A stretch of DNA of 64,000 nucleotides, from positions 1 to 64,000 of the forward strand of contig JADJVB010000012.1 of NCBI GenBank assembly GCA_016710745.1, in the 5' to 3' direction. This DNA comes from Chitinophagaceae bacterium (lineage in GTDB: Bacteria; Bacteroidota; Bacteroidia; Chitinophagales; Chitinophagaceae). Positions within the stretch are counted from its first letter, which is position 1. The number at the start of each line of letters is the position of its first letter. Shown piece by piece: positions 18,229 to 25,636 of the stretch. A program made the position numbers and the translations under genes. The notes beneath the pieces were generated by a model that made no database searches, was not told where the DNA came from, and saw only the letters and a program-made list of their open reading frames with translations.

Positions 18229-18293
18229 CGAATGTATTTGATTAAAAACCTTCATAAAATGACCGCCGTTCAGCAAACAAATGATTGCGGTCA
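18229..18293 (-). promoter_or_regulatory. CRP/FNR-like box and -7 element of the second hsp20
   Basis: TGATTGCGGTCA at 18282-18293 and TACATTCG (minus strand, one mismatch) at 18229-18236, with centre-to-end spacing 58.5. The box lies about 20 bases beyond the stop of the convergently read neighbourhood gene ending at 18314, so it is truly intergenic. Confidence 0.55.
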
Positions 18294-18313
18294 GGTAAAC
18301 AATTCAATACAGG

Positions 18314-19333
18314 CTAGCGTAGAAGTTCGGGTGACTTTAAATAGCTATCCATAAGCAACAGGTATTTTTTTGACTCGGCAAGGGCCTTTATTTTTTCCGT
18401 ATTATCAGTTGCTGTTTTTGCCCGCAGGCTATTGACCTTGGCCCGTATATTAGCCCGGTAGCTTTTGTAATATATAAAAAGACTGTGTTCCCCGGCTGTT
18501 TTCATACAGGGGAAAAACTGGTTGTAATAATCAATGAACAGGGCCGAAAGGTCCTGGCGGCCAATTGCATCCAGGTCCATGCAAAGAAAGGCAACCTCGT
18601 TGAGCACATCAATTTGCCTGAAATCATCATTGAATTCGATACAATCAAATGGCACCGGCTCGGGCAACAAAAAAATATTCCTGGCGTGCAGGTCTCCGTG
18701 GCCATCGCGGAACAAACCAGCGCTTAGCCTGGCTGCCAGCAGGTCTTTGTGTTTTTCCATAAAGTCATCTGATGCCGCAATAGCTTCGCGTATTACCTGA
18801 CTATATTCTTCGCCCAGTTCTTTGTTAATGAAATCTTTTTCCGCTTCCAGGTCGTTGAATTTTTCCCCGATATCCATAAAATCTTTATCATAAATGATCG
18901 TGGTCTCTTTATGAAATGCGGCGATTTTTTCGGCCAGGTTTTTGATGTCAGATGCTGTTACCCGATTATGTAACAGAAGCTTGTCCATCTGTTTTTCTGT
19001 TTCGAGTTTGTGCATCCTTACTGCATAATCTATCATTACTCCTTCATCACCGCCTATAATAAACTGCTCGTTTAGCTTATTAACCGGCTGAACATCGAGG
19101 TATACGTTTTTAGTAAGCCGCTTATTCAGCAAAAGATCCCGCTCACAAAAATGCTTTCGTTTTTCGGGCGTTGAAAAATTGAGAAAGGAATAATTGACCG
19201 GCTTTTTAATTTTGTATACAAACTGATCGCCTAAGATAACCCAGGATATATGCGTTTCTACCAGCGTTCTTTTTCCCGACGAATCTGGAAATTTACCGGT
19301 TGCAACCAGGTTATTGATCTGTTCTGTTGTCAT
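18314..19333 (-). CDS. Aminoglycoside-phosphotransferase-like kinase (COG2187 type)
   Basis: 339 residues. VETHISWVILGDQFVYKIKK near residues 25-45 carries the ATP-binding Lys, DGHGDLHARNIFL near 212-224 is the catalytic loop, and CIEFNDDFRQIDVLNEVAFLCMDLD the metal-binding segment of the APH fold. Members of this group are usually fused to, or next to, a P-loop kinase (COG0645); here the P-loop protein is the upstream gene overlapping by 23 bases. The substrate is unknown. Resistance to an aminoglycoside should not be inferred from the fold alone. Confidence 0.8.
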   Translation of the reverse strand: MTTEQINNLVATGKFPDSSGKRTLVETHISWVILGDQFVYKIKKPVNYSFLNFSTPEKRKHFCERDLLLNKRLTKNVYLDVQPVNKLNEQFIIGGDEGVMIDYAVRMHKLETEKQMDKLLLHNRVTASDIKNLAEKIAAFHKETTIIYDKDFMDIGEKFNDLEAEKDFINKELGEEYSQVIREAIAASDDFMEKHKDLLAARLSAGLFRDGHGDLHARNIFLLPEPVPFDCIEFNDDFRQIDVLNEVAFLCMDLDAIGRQDLSALFIDYYNQFFPCMKTAGEHSLFIYYKSYRANIRAKVNSLRAKTATDNTEKIKALAESKKYLLLMDSYLKSPELLR

Positions 19334-19835
19334 TTGTGTTTTTTAGGTACGCTGTGGCCTGCAGCAGCATATCGTCTATATTTTCATTTGTTGATTCCAA
19401 CAACAAATGAGGCCGGGTAAATGGTTCAAATTGGCGGCTGATGAGTTGATAAATATTAAAATCAGCCTCACTGTATGGTCGCTCTTCTTTTAACCTGTCT
19501 CTGATAATATCTTCCTTTGCGGTTACCTCAATAAACTGAATGCCCCCCTTGTCCTCCATTTCCTTAATAAAAAGTTCCCTGGTATCTGCCTTATGGAATG
19601 TGGCATCCAAAACCACATTTCTTTTTTGATTCAGGGCTTCCGTTAATTTTGAGAGCATTTGCCTGTACACGGCGTCCTTTTCTTCGGGCGAATAGCTTCT
19701 TTTCTTAAACAAGTCCATCCTTACCTGGTCGCTGTTTATATAAACCGCATCTAAATTTTTGGCCAACCTGCCGGCAAAATAACTTTTACCCGAACCCGGT
19801 AAACCAAAAACGATGACGACCGTACCCCGAATCAT
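19311..19835 (-). CDS. P-loop kinase (COG0645-type AAA domain)
   Basis: 174 residues beginning MIRGTVVIVFGLPGSGKSYF with a Walker A motif GLPGSGKS at 12-19; INSDQVRMDLF and VVLDATFHKADTRE follow, as in small kinases of the gluconate-kinase/zeta-toxin-like fold. In other bacteria this domain is fused at the C-terminus of the COG2187 kinase. Here the two are separate with a 23-base overlap and reversed order. A joint phosphotransfer function is likely but its substrate is unknown. Confidence 0.8.
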   Translation of the reverse strand: MIRGTVVIVFGLPGSGKSYFAGRLAKNLDAVYINSDQVRMDLFKKRSYSPEEKDAVYRQMLSKLTEALNQKRNVVLDATFHKADTRELFIKEMEDKGGIQFIEVTAKEDIIRDRLKEERPYSEADFNIYQLISRQFEPFTRPHLLLESTNENIDDMLLQATAYLKNTNDNRTDQ

Positions 19836-20025
19836 TATTTATACGTTAAATTACAAAATCACAGGCTTATGTTATACAGGTAGTAAACTATGCAAATTCG
19901 TGTAGCGGCCCGGTTATCGACCCCGCAGGCGCATCGCATAAATATAACCCGCAATATATCCCCACACTAACAACAAGTTATTTCATAAAATACCGGTTAC
20001 AGGCAATCTTAATCAGGACTAATAA

Positions 20026-20068
20026 TGACCTGTATCATTTATGTGTTACCTGAATCGAATTATATTTA
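20026..20068 (+). promoter_or_regulatory. CRP/FNR-like box and -7 element of hpf
   Basis: TGACCTGTATCA at 20026-20037 and TATATTTA (last base A instead of G) at 20061-20068; centre-to-end spacing 36.5. The box is nearly identical to that at 2830. Confidence 0.55.
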
Positions 20069-20108
20069 TGCCGATGACAAAAATTATAAACAGTTAAAAT
20101 AATGTGTT

Positions 20109-20441
20109 ATGACTATTGAATTTCATACACCAGCAGGTAAAGTAATAGAAAAACTAATCAGTTCAATCAGGAATGATATGCTCGAGTTGCTCCATATCAA
20201 CAAAAAGATCACCAGGGCAGAAGTGATGATGAAAGAAGATACTGGTATTTTTGATAAGGACAATAAAGTGTGCGAAATCAGGCTCAGTATTTTTGGTGAC
20301 AACCTGTACACACGTTCCAGAACAGAATCTTTTGAAAATTCGGCAAAGCAGGCGGTTAAAGACCTAAAGCGCCTGGTGAGGCAGCAAGTGAAGAAGGAAA
20401 ATACAACTACCCATACGGTAATGAGTAGTGTAAAGCCTTAG
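20109..20441 (+). CDS. Ribosome hibernation factor (HPF/RaiA, S30AE)
   Basis: 110 residues with the S30AE fold: beta strand MTIEFHTPAGK, helix with LISSIRNDMLELLH, strand pair ITRAEVMMKE...KVCEIRLSIFGDNLYTR, then the helix ENSAKQAVKDLKRLVRQQVKK. It lacks the C-terminal dimerisation domain of long HPF, so it is of the short type that binds the 30S A/P sites and inactivates ribosomes in resting cells. It stands alone behind a CRP/FNR-like box, paralleling ribosome-silencing members of hypoxic dormancy regulons. Confidence 0.85.
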   Translation: MTIEFHTPAGKVIEKLISSIRNDMLELLHINKKITRAEVMMKEDTGIFDKDNKVCEIRLSIFGDNLYTRSRTESFENSAKQAVKDLKRLVRQQVKKENTTTHTVMSSVKP

Positions 20442-20580
20442 GGATATGCCGTTTGCGGTGTTATGATTATTTAATTTATTCCTCTTCTATTTACGGGTGT
20501 TAAATGAGGCTGCCGGCCATCGGTACCGCCTTGCTGCAAAAGTACCAATTAGAAGATTCCTGCTTTGATCCGTATCGTAT

Positions 20581-21258
20581 CTAATTCGTGAAACATTTAT
20601 CCTGTTTAAAGGAATTCATCGGCAGCAGATATTTTTTGAACCATGTACAAGCCAGTTCTGAAACAATCTCCAGTTTGCCGGGTTCTTCAAACAGGTGATT
20701 GGCACCTTCCACGATCTCTAATTTTTTTTTGCATACCATAGCTGCAAATGCTTTTTTATTTAACTGCAGTATATCCTCGTGCAGGCTGCCAACGATCAGC
20801 AGTGTTGGGATATTTACCCGGTGCAAAACATCGATGGCCAGGTGGGCGCGGCCGCTCCCGGATACAACGGCATTTATTTGTGGTAATTTTGCTGCAGCCT
20901 GTAAAGCAGCAGCAGCGCCGGTACCCGTTCCAAAGTACCCGATCGGGATACCTTTTGTAGCCTCAAATGATTCAATCCAGGCAGTTACATCAACCAGGCG
21001 TTTGGTGAGCAGGTCAATGTCAAGCCGGTTATAATAATGCATATCTTCCTCCATGGTCAACAGGTCGAACAGGAGGGTTCCGAAATGATGCCTTTGCAGT
21101 AAAGCTGCCACCTCCCGGTTACGTTTACTGAACCTGCTGCTGCCGCTGCCATGAACAAAAACAACTACAGCATCCGCTGTAACCGGTATCTGCAAATCGC
21201 CATATAGGTTAACGTTTCCGGAAGCTATTCTTATTTCTTCCAGGTATCTGTAGGCCAT
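20581..21258 (-). CDS. Alpha/beta hydrolase-like protein lacking the nucleophile serine
   Basis: 225 residues of the dienelactone-hydrolase type: oxyanion HGSGSSRFSKRNREVA near 34-49, then GYFGTGTGAAAALQAAA near 107-123, SGSGRAHLA, LLIVGSLHED and the C-terminal histidine motif EGANHLFEEPG. In relatives the nucleophile elbow is G-x-S-x-G; here the codons read G-T-G-T-G, so glycine replaces serine. The aspartate after the VG(G/S) strand also appears replaced (LHED). It is probably a non-catalytic member or one with changed chemistry. It follows DUF892 by one base, in the same operon. Confidence 0.8.
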   Translation of the reverse strand: MAYRYLEEIRIASGNVNLYGDLQIPVTADAVVVFVHGSGSSRFSKRNREVAALLQRHHFGTLLFDLLTMEEDMHYYNRLDIDLLTKRLVDVTAWIESFEATKGIPIGYFGTGTGAAAALQAAAKLPQINAVVSGSGRAHLAIDVLHRVNIPTLLIVGSLHEDILQLNKKAFAAMVCKKKLEIVEGANHLFEEPGKLEIVSELACTWFKKYLLPMNSFKQDKCFTN

Positions 21259-21259
21259 A

Positions 21260-21787
21260 TTAATTTTCAGGTAACACTAAGGGTGCCCTGGCTTTTTTAT
21301 TAATTTCAAATTCTGCCAGTTGTGTTAAGCGGTCATCGATCTGCTTTTCATTTACTTCATGTTCATGAAAAATGTAGGCATATTTTTCCATTTCGAGCGC
21401 CCTCGCAAAAGCAGCCGCGGTACCGTACATACTGATTTTGAAATGGTTTACGGTTTGAATGCCGGCCAGCAGGCAGGCGTCTTTAATTTCTGGATCAGCA
21501 CAGGTGCTTAATTTTTCATTTATTTCCTCAATAAATGCATGCATCACGCGGTTGTTCAGGCTCAATGAATTGATGTTTTCCTCTTCATAAAAATCATCCA
21601 TTTTTTGAACATGTTGCTCCACAAAGTTGAGGTACTTCTGCAGTACAGTCTTTAGCATCAGCGAATTCGTTTGGTTTATCCAATCGGGCAAACTGTTTTT
21701 TAGCTGAATTTCGGCACTGGTAAACTTACCCGCATCATAATCCAGTAAGTTGTGTAAGTTGGCGATTTGTTGATCGTTATTTGTCAT
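21260..21787 (-). CDS. DUF892/YciF-like ferritin-fold protein
   Basis: 175 residues, all helical, with LHNLLDYDAGKFTSAEIQLK at the N-terminus, CLLAGIQTVNHFKISMYGTA in the third helix and a final helix rich in Glu. The family (YciF/YciE, DUF892) adopts a ferritin-like four-helix bundle and is often induced by stress. Some of the Glu/His metal ligands appear (NHFKI, FHEHEVNEKQ). It is co-transcribed with the hydrolase (one-base gap) behind a CRP/FNR-like box. Confidence 0.75.
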   Translation of the reverse strand: MTNNDQQIANLHNLLDYDAGKFTSAEIQLKNSLPDWINQTNSLMLKTVLQKYLNFVEQHVQKMDDFYEEENINSLSLNNRVMHAFIEEINEKLSTCADPEIKDACLLAGIQTVNHFKISMYGTAAAFARALEMEKYAYIFHEHEVNEKQIDDRLTQLAEFEINKKARAPLVLPEN

Positions 21788-21807
21788 GGTATGTACATTT
21801 TAGTACA

Positions 21808-21850
21808 CGAATGTACACGGTAAAAGATGTTTGTTCGATGACTGCTATCA
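21808..21850 (-). promoter_or_regulatory. CRP/FNR-like box and -7 element of DUF892 operon
   Basis: TGACTGCTATCA at 21839-21850 and TACATTCG (minus strand, one mismatch) at 21808-21815, spacing 36.5. The same -7 octamer is found in the second hsp20 promoter. Confidence 0.55.
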
Positions 21851-21907
21851 GGGAAAACGTTGATCGTCCTCAACATCAGGTTCAACCGAAAAAATGGGTA
21901 TAAACGC

Positions 21908-21972
21908 TGACAACAATCAGCCGGAGGATTGATAGGTGACATATTAAAAATGTGATGCGTGATGTTACTTTG
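21908..21972 (+). promoter_or_regulatory. CRP/FNR-like box before the proline-rich gene
   Basis: TGACAACAATCA at 21908-21919 and TTACTTTG (one mismatch) at 21965-21972, spacing 58.5 bases. The start codon of the 64-residue protein is 51 bases further. Confidence 0.45.
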
Positions 21973-22022
21973 TTGGGGTAGGATATGACCAACAGCAGTT
22001 GGTTTTCTGAACCGAAAATAAA

Positions 22023-22217
22023 TTGATCATGCCAAAGAAGATAATTCCAAACAACCCGGGCGAATTTCCATTACCGGGTAAATATCCTGAAGTGATTCCG
22101 CCGTTCGATCCTGAGGATCCGATCATTCCGTTGGAAGATCCGGAGATCATTCCGGATGAAGACCCTTTTGAAAATCCACCACCATATGAAATTCCGCCAC
22201 CGGGCGAAAACCCTTAA
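22023..22217 (+). CDS. Small proline/glutamate-rich protein
   Basis: 64 residues made mostly of Pro, Glu, Asp and Ile in a loose periodicity (PEVIPPFDPEDPIIPLEDPE, then IIPDEDPFENPP). No signal peptide or hydrophobic segment. Proteins of this kind recur in Bacteroidota near stress genes, but I know of no function; it is likely disordered. It lies 10 bases before the YbhB gene, so both may be read from the upstream CRP/FNR-like promoter. Confidence 0.65.
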   Translation: MIMPKKIIPNNPGEFPLPGKYPEVIPPFDPEDPIIPLEDPEIIPDEDPFENPPPYEIPPPGENP

Positions 22218-22227
22218 ATGAGATGAT

Positions 22228-22716
22228 ATGAGAGAAATCACAGACCATCCCGAGGCATCCATGGCCATTGACTACATACCCCTTAAGCTGAGCAGTTCCG
22301 CATTTTCGTATGAAGGAATGATACCGGCAAAGTACACCTGTGATGGTGAAAATATAAGTCCCCCGCTCGATATTGACAATATACCCGAGGAGGCTAAATG
22401 CCTGGTATTGATCGTGGATGATCCCGATGCGCCTGTGGCAACCTGGGTTCATTGGCTGGTGTGGAATATACCGCTAACCCATCACCTGAAAGAAAATGAT
22501 GTGCATGGTATAGAGGGGTTGAATGATTTTCAGGAGAACAGGTATGGTGGTCCATGTCCGCCGTCGGGCACGCACCGGTATTTCTTTAAAGTATATGCCT
22601 TACGCGATTTACTCAACTTACCGATTAATTCAACAAAACTTCAATTAGAGAAAGCGATGGGTGGGCATATCATCGGCTTTGGTGAATGGATTGGTTTATA
22701 TGAAAGAAAAAAATGA
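22228..22716 (+). CDS. YbhB/YbcL family Raf-kinase-inhibitor-like protein
   Basis: 162 residues of the PEBP fold: CDGENISPPLDIDNIP near 34-49, LIVDDPDAPVATWVHWLVWN near 60-80, and GGPCPPSGTHRYFFKVYAL near 111-129, all family signatures. The pocket binds a phospho-anion in relatives; the bacterial function is unclear. The stop overlaps the next start in ATGA, so it is coupled to the small membrane protein. Confidence 0.9.
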   Translation: MREITDHPEASMAIDYIPLKLSSSAFSYEGMIPAKYTCDGENISPPLDIDNIPEEAKCLVLIVDDPDAPVATWVHWLVWNIPLTHHLKENDVHGIEGLNDFQENRYGGPCPPSGTHRYFFKVYALRDLLNLPINSTKLQLEKAMGGHIIGFGEWIGLYERKK

Positions 22717-23099
22717 AAACACTATTATTGATATTGATCTCGTTTATTGCCGTTACGGCAACGCTGTCGGGTTTGGTTATGATCACCAACCCGGGTGGCG
22801 ACCTGCTGCATTTGCAGCTTGGTTTACTGAAGGGAACGCCATTTAAAGATTTTCAGTTACCGGGAATTTTGTTGACCGCGGTAGTTGGCGGAATTAACCT
22901 GGTAGCCGTTTTTTACAATATACAGCGCCATAAAAACCGGTATAACTGGGCGCTGGCGGCAGGATTCGTGATAAGCGGATGGATTATTGTGCAACTGATC
23001 TTGATACAGGTTGCCCATTGGCTTCATTTCATATACCTGGGCATGGGCATACTCATCATCCTGTTGGCATACCAGTTAAAAGGTAAATGGGCTGTTTAA
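22713..23099 (+). CDS. Four-helix membrane protein of unknown function
   Basis: 128 residues with four hydrophobic segments (about 3-24, 48-66, 80-98, 103-122) and a loop NPGGDLLHLQLGLLKGTPF between the first two. The NPxG and G-TPF elements recur in uncharacterised Bacteroidota proteins. It overlaps the YbhB stop by 4 bases and precedes the bactofilin-like gene by 23 bases. No function can be given. Confidence 0.7.
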   Translation: MKTLLLILISFIAVTATLSGLVMITNPGGDLLHLQLGLLKGTPFKDFQLPGILLTAVVGGINLVAVFYNIQRHKNRYNWALAAGFVISGWIIVQLILIQVAHWLHFIYLGMGILIILLAYQLKGKWAV

Positions 23100-23122
23100 G
23101 GCACTTTATCTAAATCTTTTAT

Positions 23123-24301
23123 ATGAAAAAAATATTTTCCACGGGATTGCTGCTGGCGATTACCCTGCATGTTTTTGCATTCCGCATTGAATATGGGAAT
23201 AATATCATCATCAGCAAACCGGTGTATGAGGATCTGTATATAGCGGGTGGTACAGTAACCATTAACGCACCCATATACGGTGACCTGATTATCGCCGGCG
23301 GTACAATCATTATTAATGATACCGTTACAAACGACATTTTGGTGGTTGGTGGTAAGGTAACACTCAATGGTTACGTTGGCGATGACATCCGGTGTGCCGG
23401 TGGCAATATTAACATCAGTAAAAATGTACATGGAGATGTTGTGGTAACAGGCGGTGCGGTGATCATCAACAAAGGGGTTACCATCGGCGGTTTGCTGGCT
23501 TCCGGCGGTGACGTTACTATTGACGGAAACATAGATGGTGAATTGAAGGGCGCTTTTGGTGATGTATTTATTAATGGACATATTGCTAAGGATGTTGATT
23601 GCCGTGGCGGAAGAATAACGGTGAACGGCAGTATCGCCGGCAAAACAACATTGGCTGCCCGCTATATTGTAATTGGTGATCAGGCTGCCTTTAACAACGA
23701 CATTCGTTATTGGAATAAACGAGAAGCCATTGATCTCAGGCAGTCTTTAAAAAACGGCAAAGCGGTTTTTGATCCATCTTTACGTATCCATACCGGTGAA
23801 TGGTATTACCTCGGTTCGGCCACCATACTTGGTTTATTATGGTACCTGGGTATGGCCTTGCTGATGATATTTGTTTTTCAATACCTGTTTTCGGCAACTG
23901 TTAAAAAAGCAGCCGATACGGTTTTCAACAATACACTCAAATCATTGGGTTTTGGACTGTTATTTTTTGCGGCTGTTCCTGTTTTAGCGATTGTTGCTTT
24001 TATAAGTATCATAGGTGTTCCCATAGGGATCTTATTGGTGTTTGGTTACATTGTTCTGTTATTGCTGGCAACAGTGGTTACTGCTGTTGTTGCTGCCAAT
24101 TGGTACAATAACCGCACCGGGCGAAATTGGAGGAACCGGCAAATCATATTTTCTGCCTTTGGCCTGTTTATTCTTTTAAAAATGGTATCCATGGTTCCTT
24201 TTGCAGGCTGGATAATTATGGCCTGCCTGGTTTGTATTTCCTTTGGCAGCATTCTTTTAAATATAAACCGGAGAAGAAAGCAGCCAGCTTTGGCGGTATA
24301 A
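23123..24301 (+). CDS. Exported bactofilin-like beta-helix protein with C-terminal membrane domain
   Basis: 392 residues. A signal peptide (1-19) is followed by about eleven short repeats of the form G-D/V-x-h-x-GG-x-h-x-h (for example GDLIIAGGTIIINDTV, DILVVGGKVTLNG, GDVVVTGGAVIINKG) to residue 190, predicting a right-handed beta-helix like bactofilins. From about 225 come four transmembrane helices ending in a basic tail. The repeats would face the outside or periplasm, unlike cytoplasmic bactofilins. Related proteins are often called polymer-forming cytoskeletal protein. It belongs to the operon that starts at 22023 or 22228. Confidence 0.8.
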   Translation: MKKIFSTGLLLAITLHVFAFRIEYGNNIIISKPVYEDLYIAGGTVTINAPIYGDLIIAGGTIIINDTVTNDILVVGGKVTLNGYVGDDIRCAGGNINISKNVHGDVVVTGGAVIINKGVTIGGLLASGGDVTIDGNIDGELKGAFGDVFINGHIAKDVDCRGGRITVNGSIAGKTTLAARYIVIGDQAAFNNDIRYWNKREAIDLRQSLKNGKAVFDPSLRIHTGEWYYLGSATILGLLWYLGMALLMIFVFQYLFSATVKKAADTVFNNTLKSLGFGLLFFAAVPVLAIVAFISIIGVPIGILLVFGYIVLLLLATVVTAVVAANWYNNRTGRNWRNRQIIFSAFGLFILLKMVSMVPFAGWIIMACLVCISFGSILLNINRRRKQPALAV

Positions 24302-24321
24302 ACGATACCTGAATTTAGTTT

Positions 24322-24462
24322 ATGGCAACTACAAATAAAATAGAACTGCGTGTTATCGCTTACTGGATTGCCTTCCTGGTGCTCTTTGTTGTTCTTGGAC
24401 AATATGGGAGGGATGTCATCAAATGGGTACTAATAAAGTTGTATGAAATATTAATTCAGTGA
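24322..24462 (+). CDS. Small single-helix membrane protein
   Basis: A 46-codon frame, ATG at 24322 and TGA at 24460-24462. It encodes MATTNKIELRVIAYWIAFLV and onward, with one hydrophobic helix over residues 11-28 and a second, amphipathic stretch at the end. It starts 20 bases after the bactofilin-like stop and does not overlap other genes, so it may be the last gene of that operon. No family recognised. Confidence 0.45.
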   Translation: MATTNKIELRVIAYWIAFLVLFVVLGQYGRDVIKWVLIKLYEILIQ

Positions 24463-24487
24463 GATCCGGTCGGCCTGTTCTAAACCT

Positions 24488-25522
24488 CTACTTTCGGCTC
24501 AGCAATAAATTAAGCGGCTTCCATTCTTCAATATTATCGCTGATAATTTTAAGAATAGCCACCAGGGGAATAAACAGCACCATGCCCGCAATACCCATTA
24601 TTATCCCTCCTGCTATCATGGCCACCAGGATGGCCAAAGTACTTACATGCAATTGGGTACCAACAACTTTAGGATAGATCACATTGGCTTCCAGGTATTG
24701 AACAAATATAAAAACGCCGATAACACCGATCGGGTACCAGATATTTCCGGTTTGCATCCATACCATGGAAATGGGTAAGGCCGAGCTGATGATGGTTCCC
24801 AAATAGGGGATGATGGTCATGATGGCGCAAAGCATTCCAAAAAGTACCGCATGTTTAACACCCAGGGCAAGCAGGCCGATACTGTTCAGGATACCAACGA
24901 TCAGGTACACCAGCACCATCCCTTTAATGAACCTGGAATAGGTATGTATGGTTTGTAGTAAAATAGTATCCAGTTTTTGCTGGTAGTTGTCCGGGATTAC
25001 AGATCTAAGGAAGCCAACTAAAACTTCCCGGTGGTACATGATCAGGGCCGTAAAGATCGGGGTTAAAAAAAGCATGAAAACCAAATTGACGATATTCTGA
25101 ATAGTGGATTTCAACATGCCGGCAGCCGATGCAGAAAGGTTTTCTTTCCAGTTGGTTTGCAGATCCGTTTTAATTCCGAAACTGCCTGCCAGCCAGTCTT
25201 GAATCTGTTGTAATGGCTCAGCCATTTTTTGAATGATCAGGGGTGCATCCTTACCGAAGGCAGTCAACTGCCAATACAATAGTGCCAGCAAAGCGCTGAA
25301 CAAAATGGCTACTATCAATAAACAGGCGGTAATAGACAGCGGCCTGGGCCAGCCACGAACTTCCAGCCATTTACCGATCGGGTAGAGGATGATGGCAATT
25401 AATAATCCAAAAAACAGAGGAATAAAAAGTGTTTTTCCAAAATACAGGATCGCTGATGATAAAAAGATGATCAGCAGGTATTTAATCACCGGAGTAATGT
25501 TATGTGTATTGGTTGTAGGCAT
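24488..25522 (-). CDS. AI-2E family transporter (PF01594)
   Basis: 344 residues from the start at 25522, with seven to eight transmembrane helices: paired helices near residues 10-55, GWPRPLSITACLLIVAILFS, the long soluble segment, and the conserved GVKHAVLFGMLCAIMTIIPYLG and GGIIMGIAGMVLFIPLVAI in the C-terminal half. The family includes putative autoinducer exporters and Na+/H+ antiporters; the substrate is unknown. A longer frame begins at 25603, but that would cross the intergenic dyad at 25588, and the extra residues are hydrophilic and atypical, so I choose MPTTNTHN. Confidence 0.82.
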   Translation of the reverse strand: MPTTNTHNITPVIKYLLIIFLSSAILYFGKTLFIPLFFGLLIAIILYPIGKWLEVRGWPRPLSITACLLIVAILFSALLALLYWQLTAFGKDAPLIIQKMAEPLQQIQDWLAGSFGIKTDLQTNWKENLSASAAGMLKSTIQNIVNLVFMLFLTPIFTALIMYHREVLVGFLRSVIPDNYQQKLDTILLQTIHTYSRFIKGMVLVYLIVGILNSIGLLALGVKHAVLFGMLCAIMTIIPYLGTIISSALPISMVWMQTGNIWYPIGVIGVFIFVQYLEANVIYPKVVGTQLHVSTLAILVAMIAGGIIMGIAGMVLFIPLVAILKIISDNIEEWKPLNLLLSRK

Positions 25523-25587
25523 ATCTTTCTGCACGTAAGTTGATAAAAGATCATCAAATGAATCATGACTGGCGTAAGTATGTCGAC

Positions 25588-25599
25588 TGACGATTATCA
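25588..25599. promoter_or_regulatory. Possible CRP/FNR-like box between AI-2E and Na/Pi transporter genes
   Basis: TGACGATTATCA fits TGA-N6-TCA. For the rightward gene GACCTTTA (two mismatches) ends at 25630, exactly 36.5 bases from the centre; for the leftward gene TTCATTTG ends two bases off the standard spacing. It is a weaker case than the others. Confidence 0.3.
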
Positions 25600-25636
25600 T
25601 CAACCGGGAGAAAATTGCGACTGACCTTTAATTTAC

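Noticed and set aside
18260..18272. TGACCGCCGTTCA as a box for the second hsp20
   Set aside because: The spacer is seven bases rather than six; the box at 18282 fits the geometry exactly.
23096..23581. 161-codon minus-strand open frame opposite the bactofilin-like repeats
   Set aside because: The repeat periodicity of the real gene keeps the opposite frame open; the Thr/Val/Asn-rich product has no recognisable domain.
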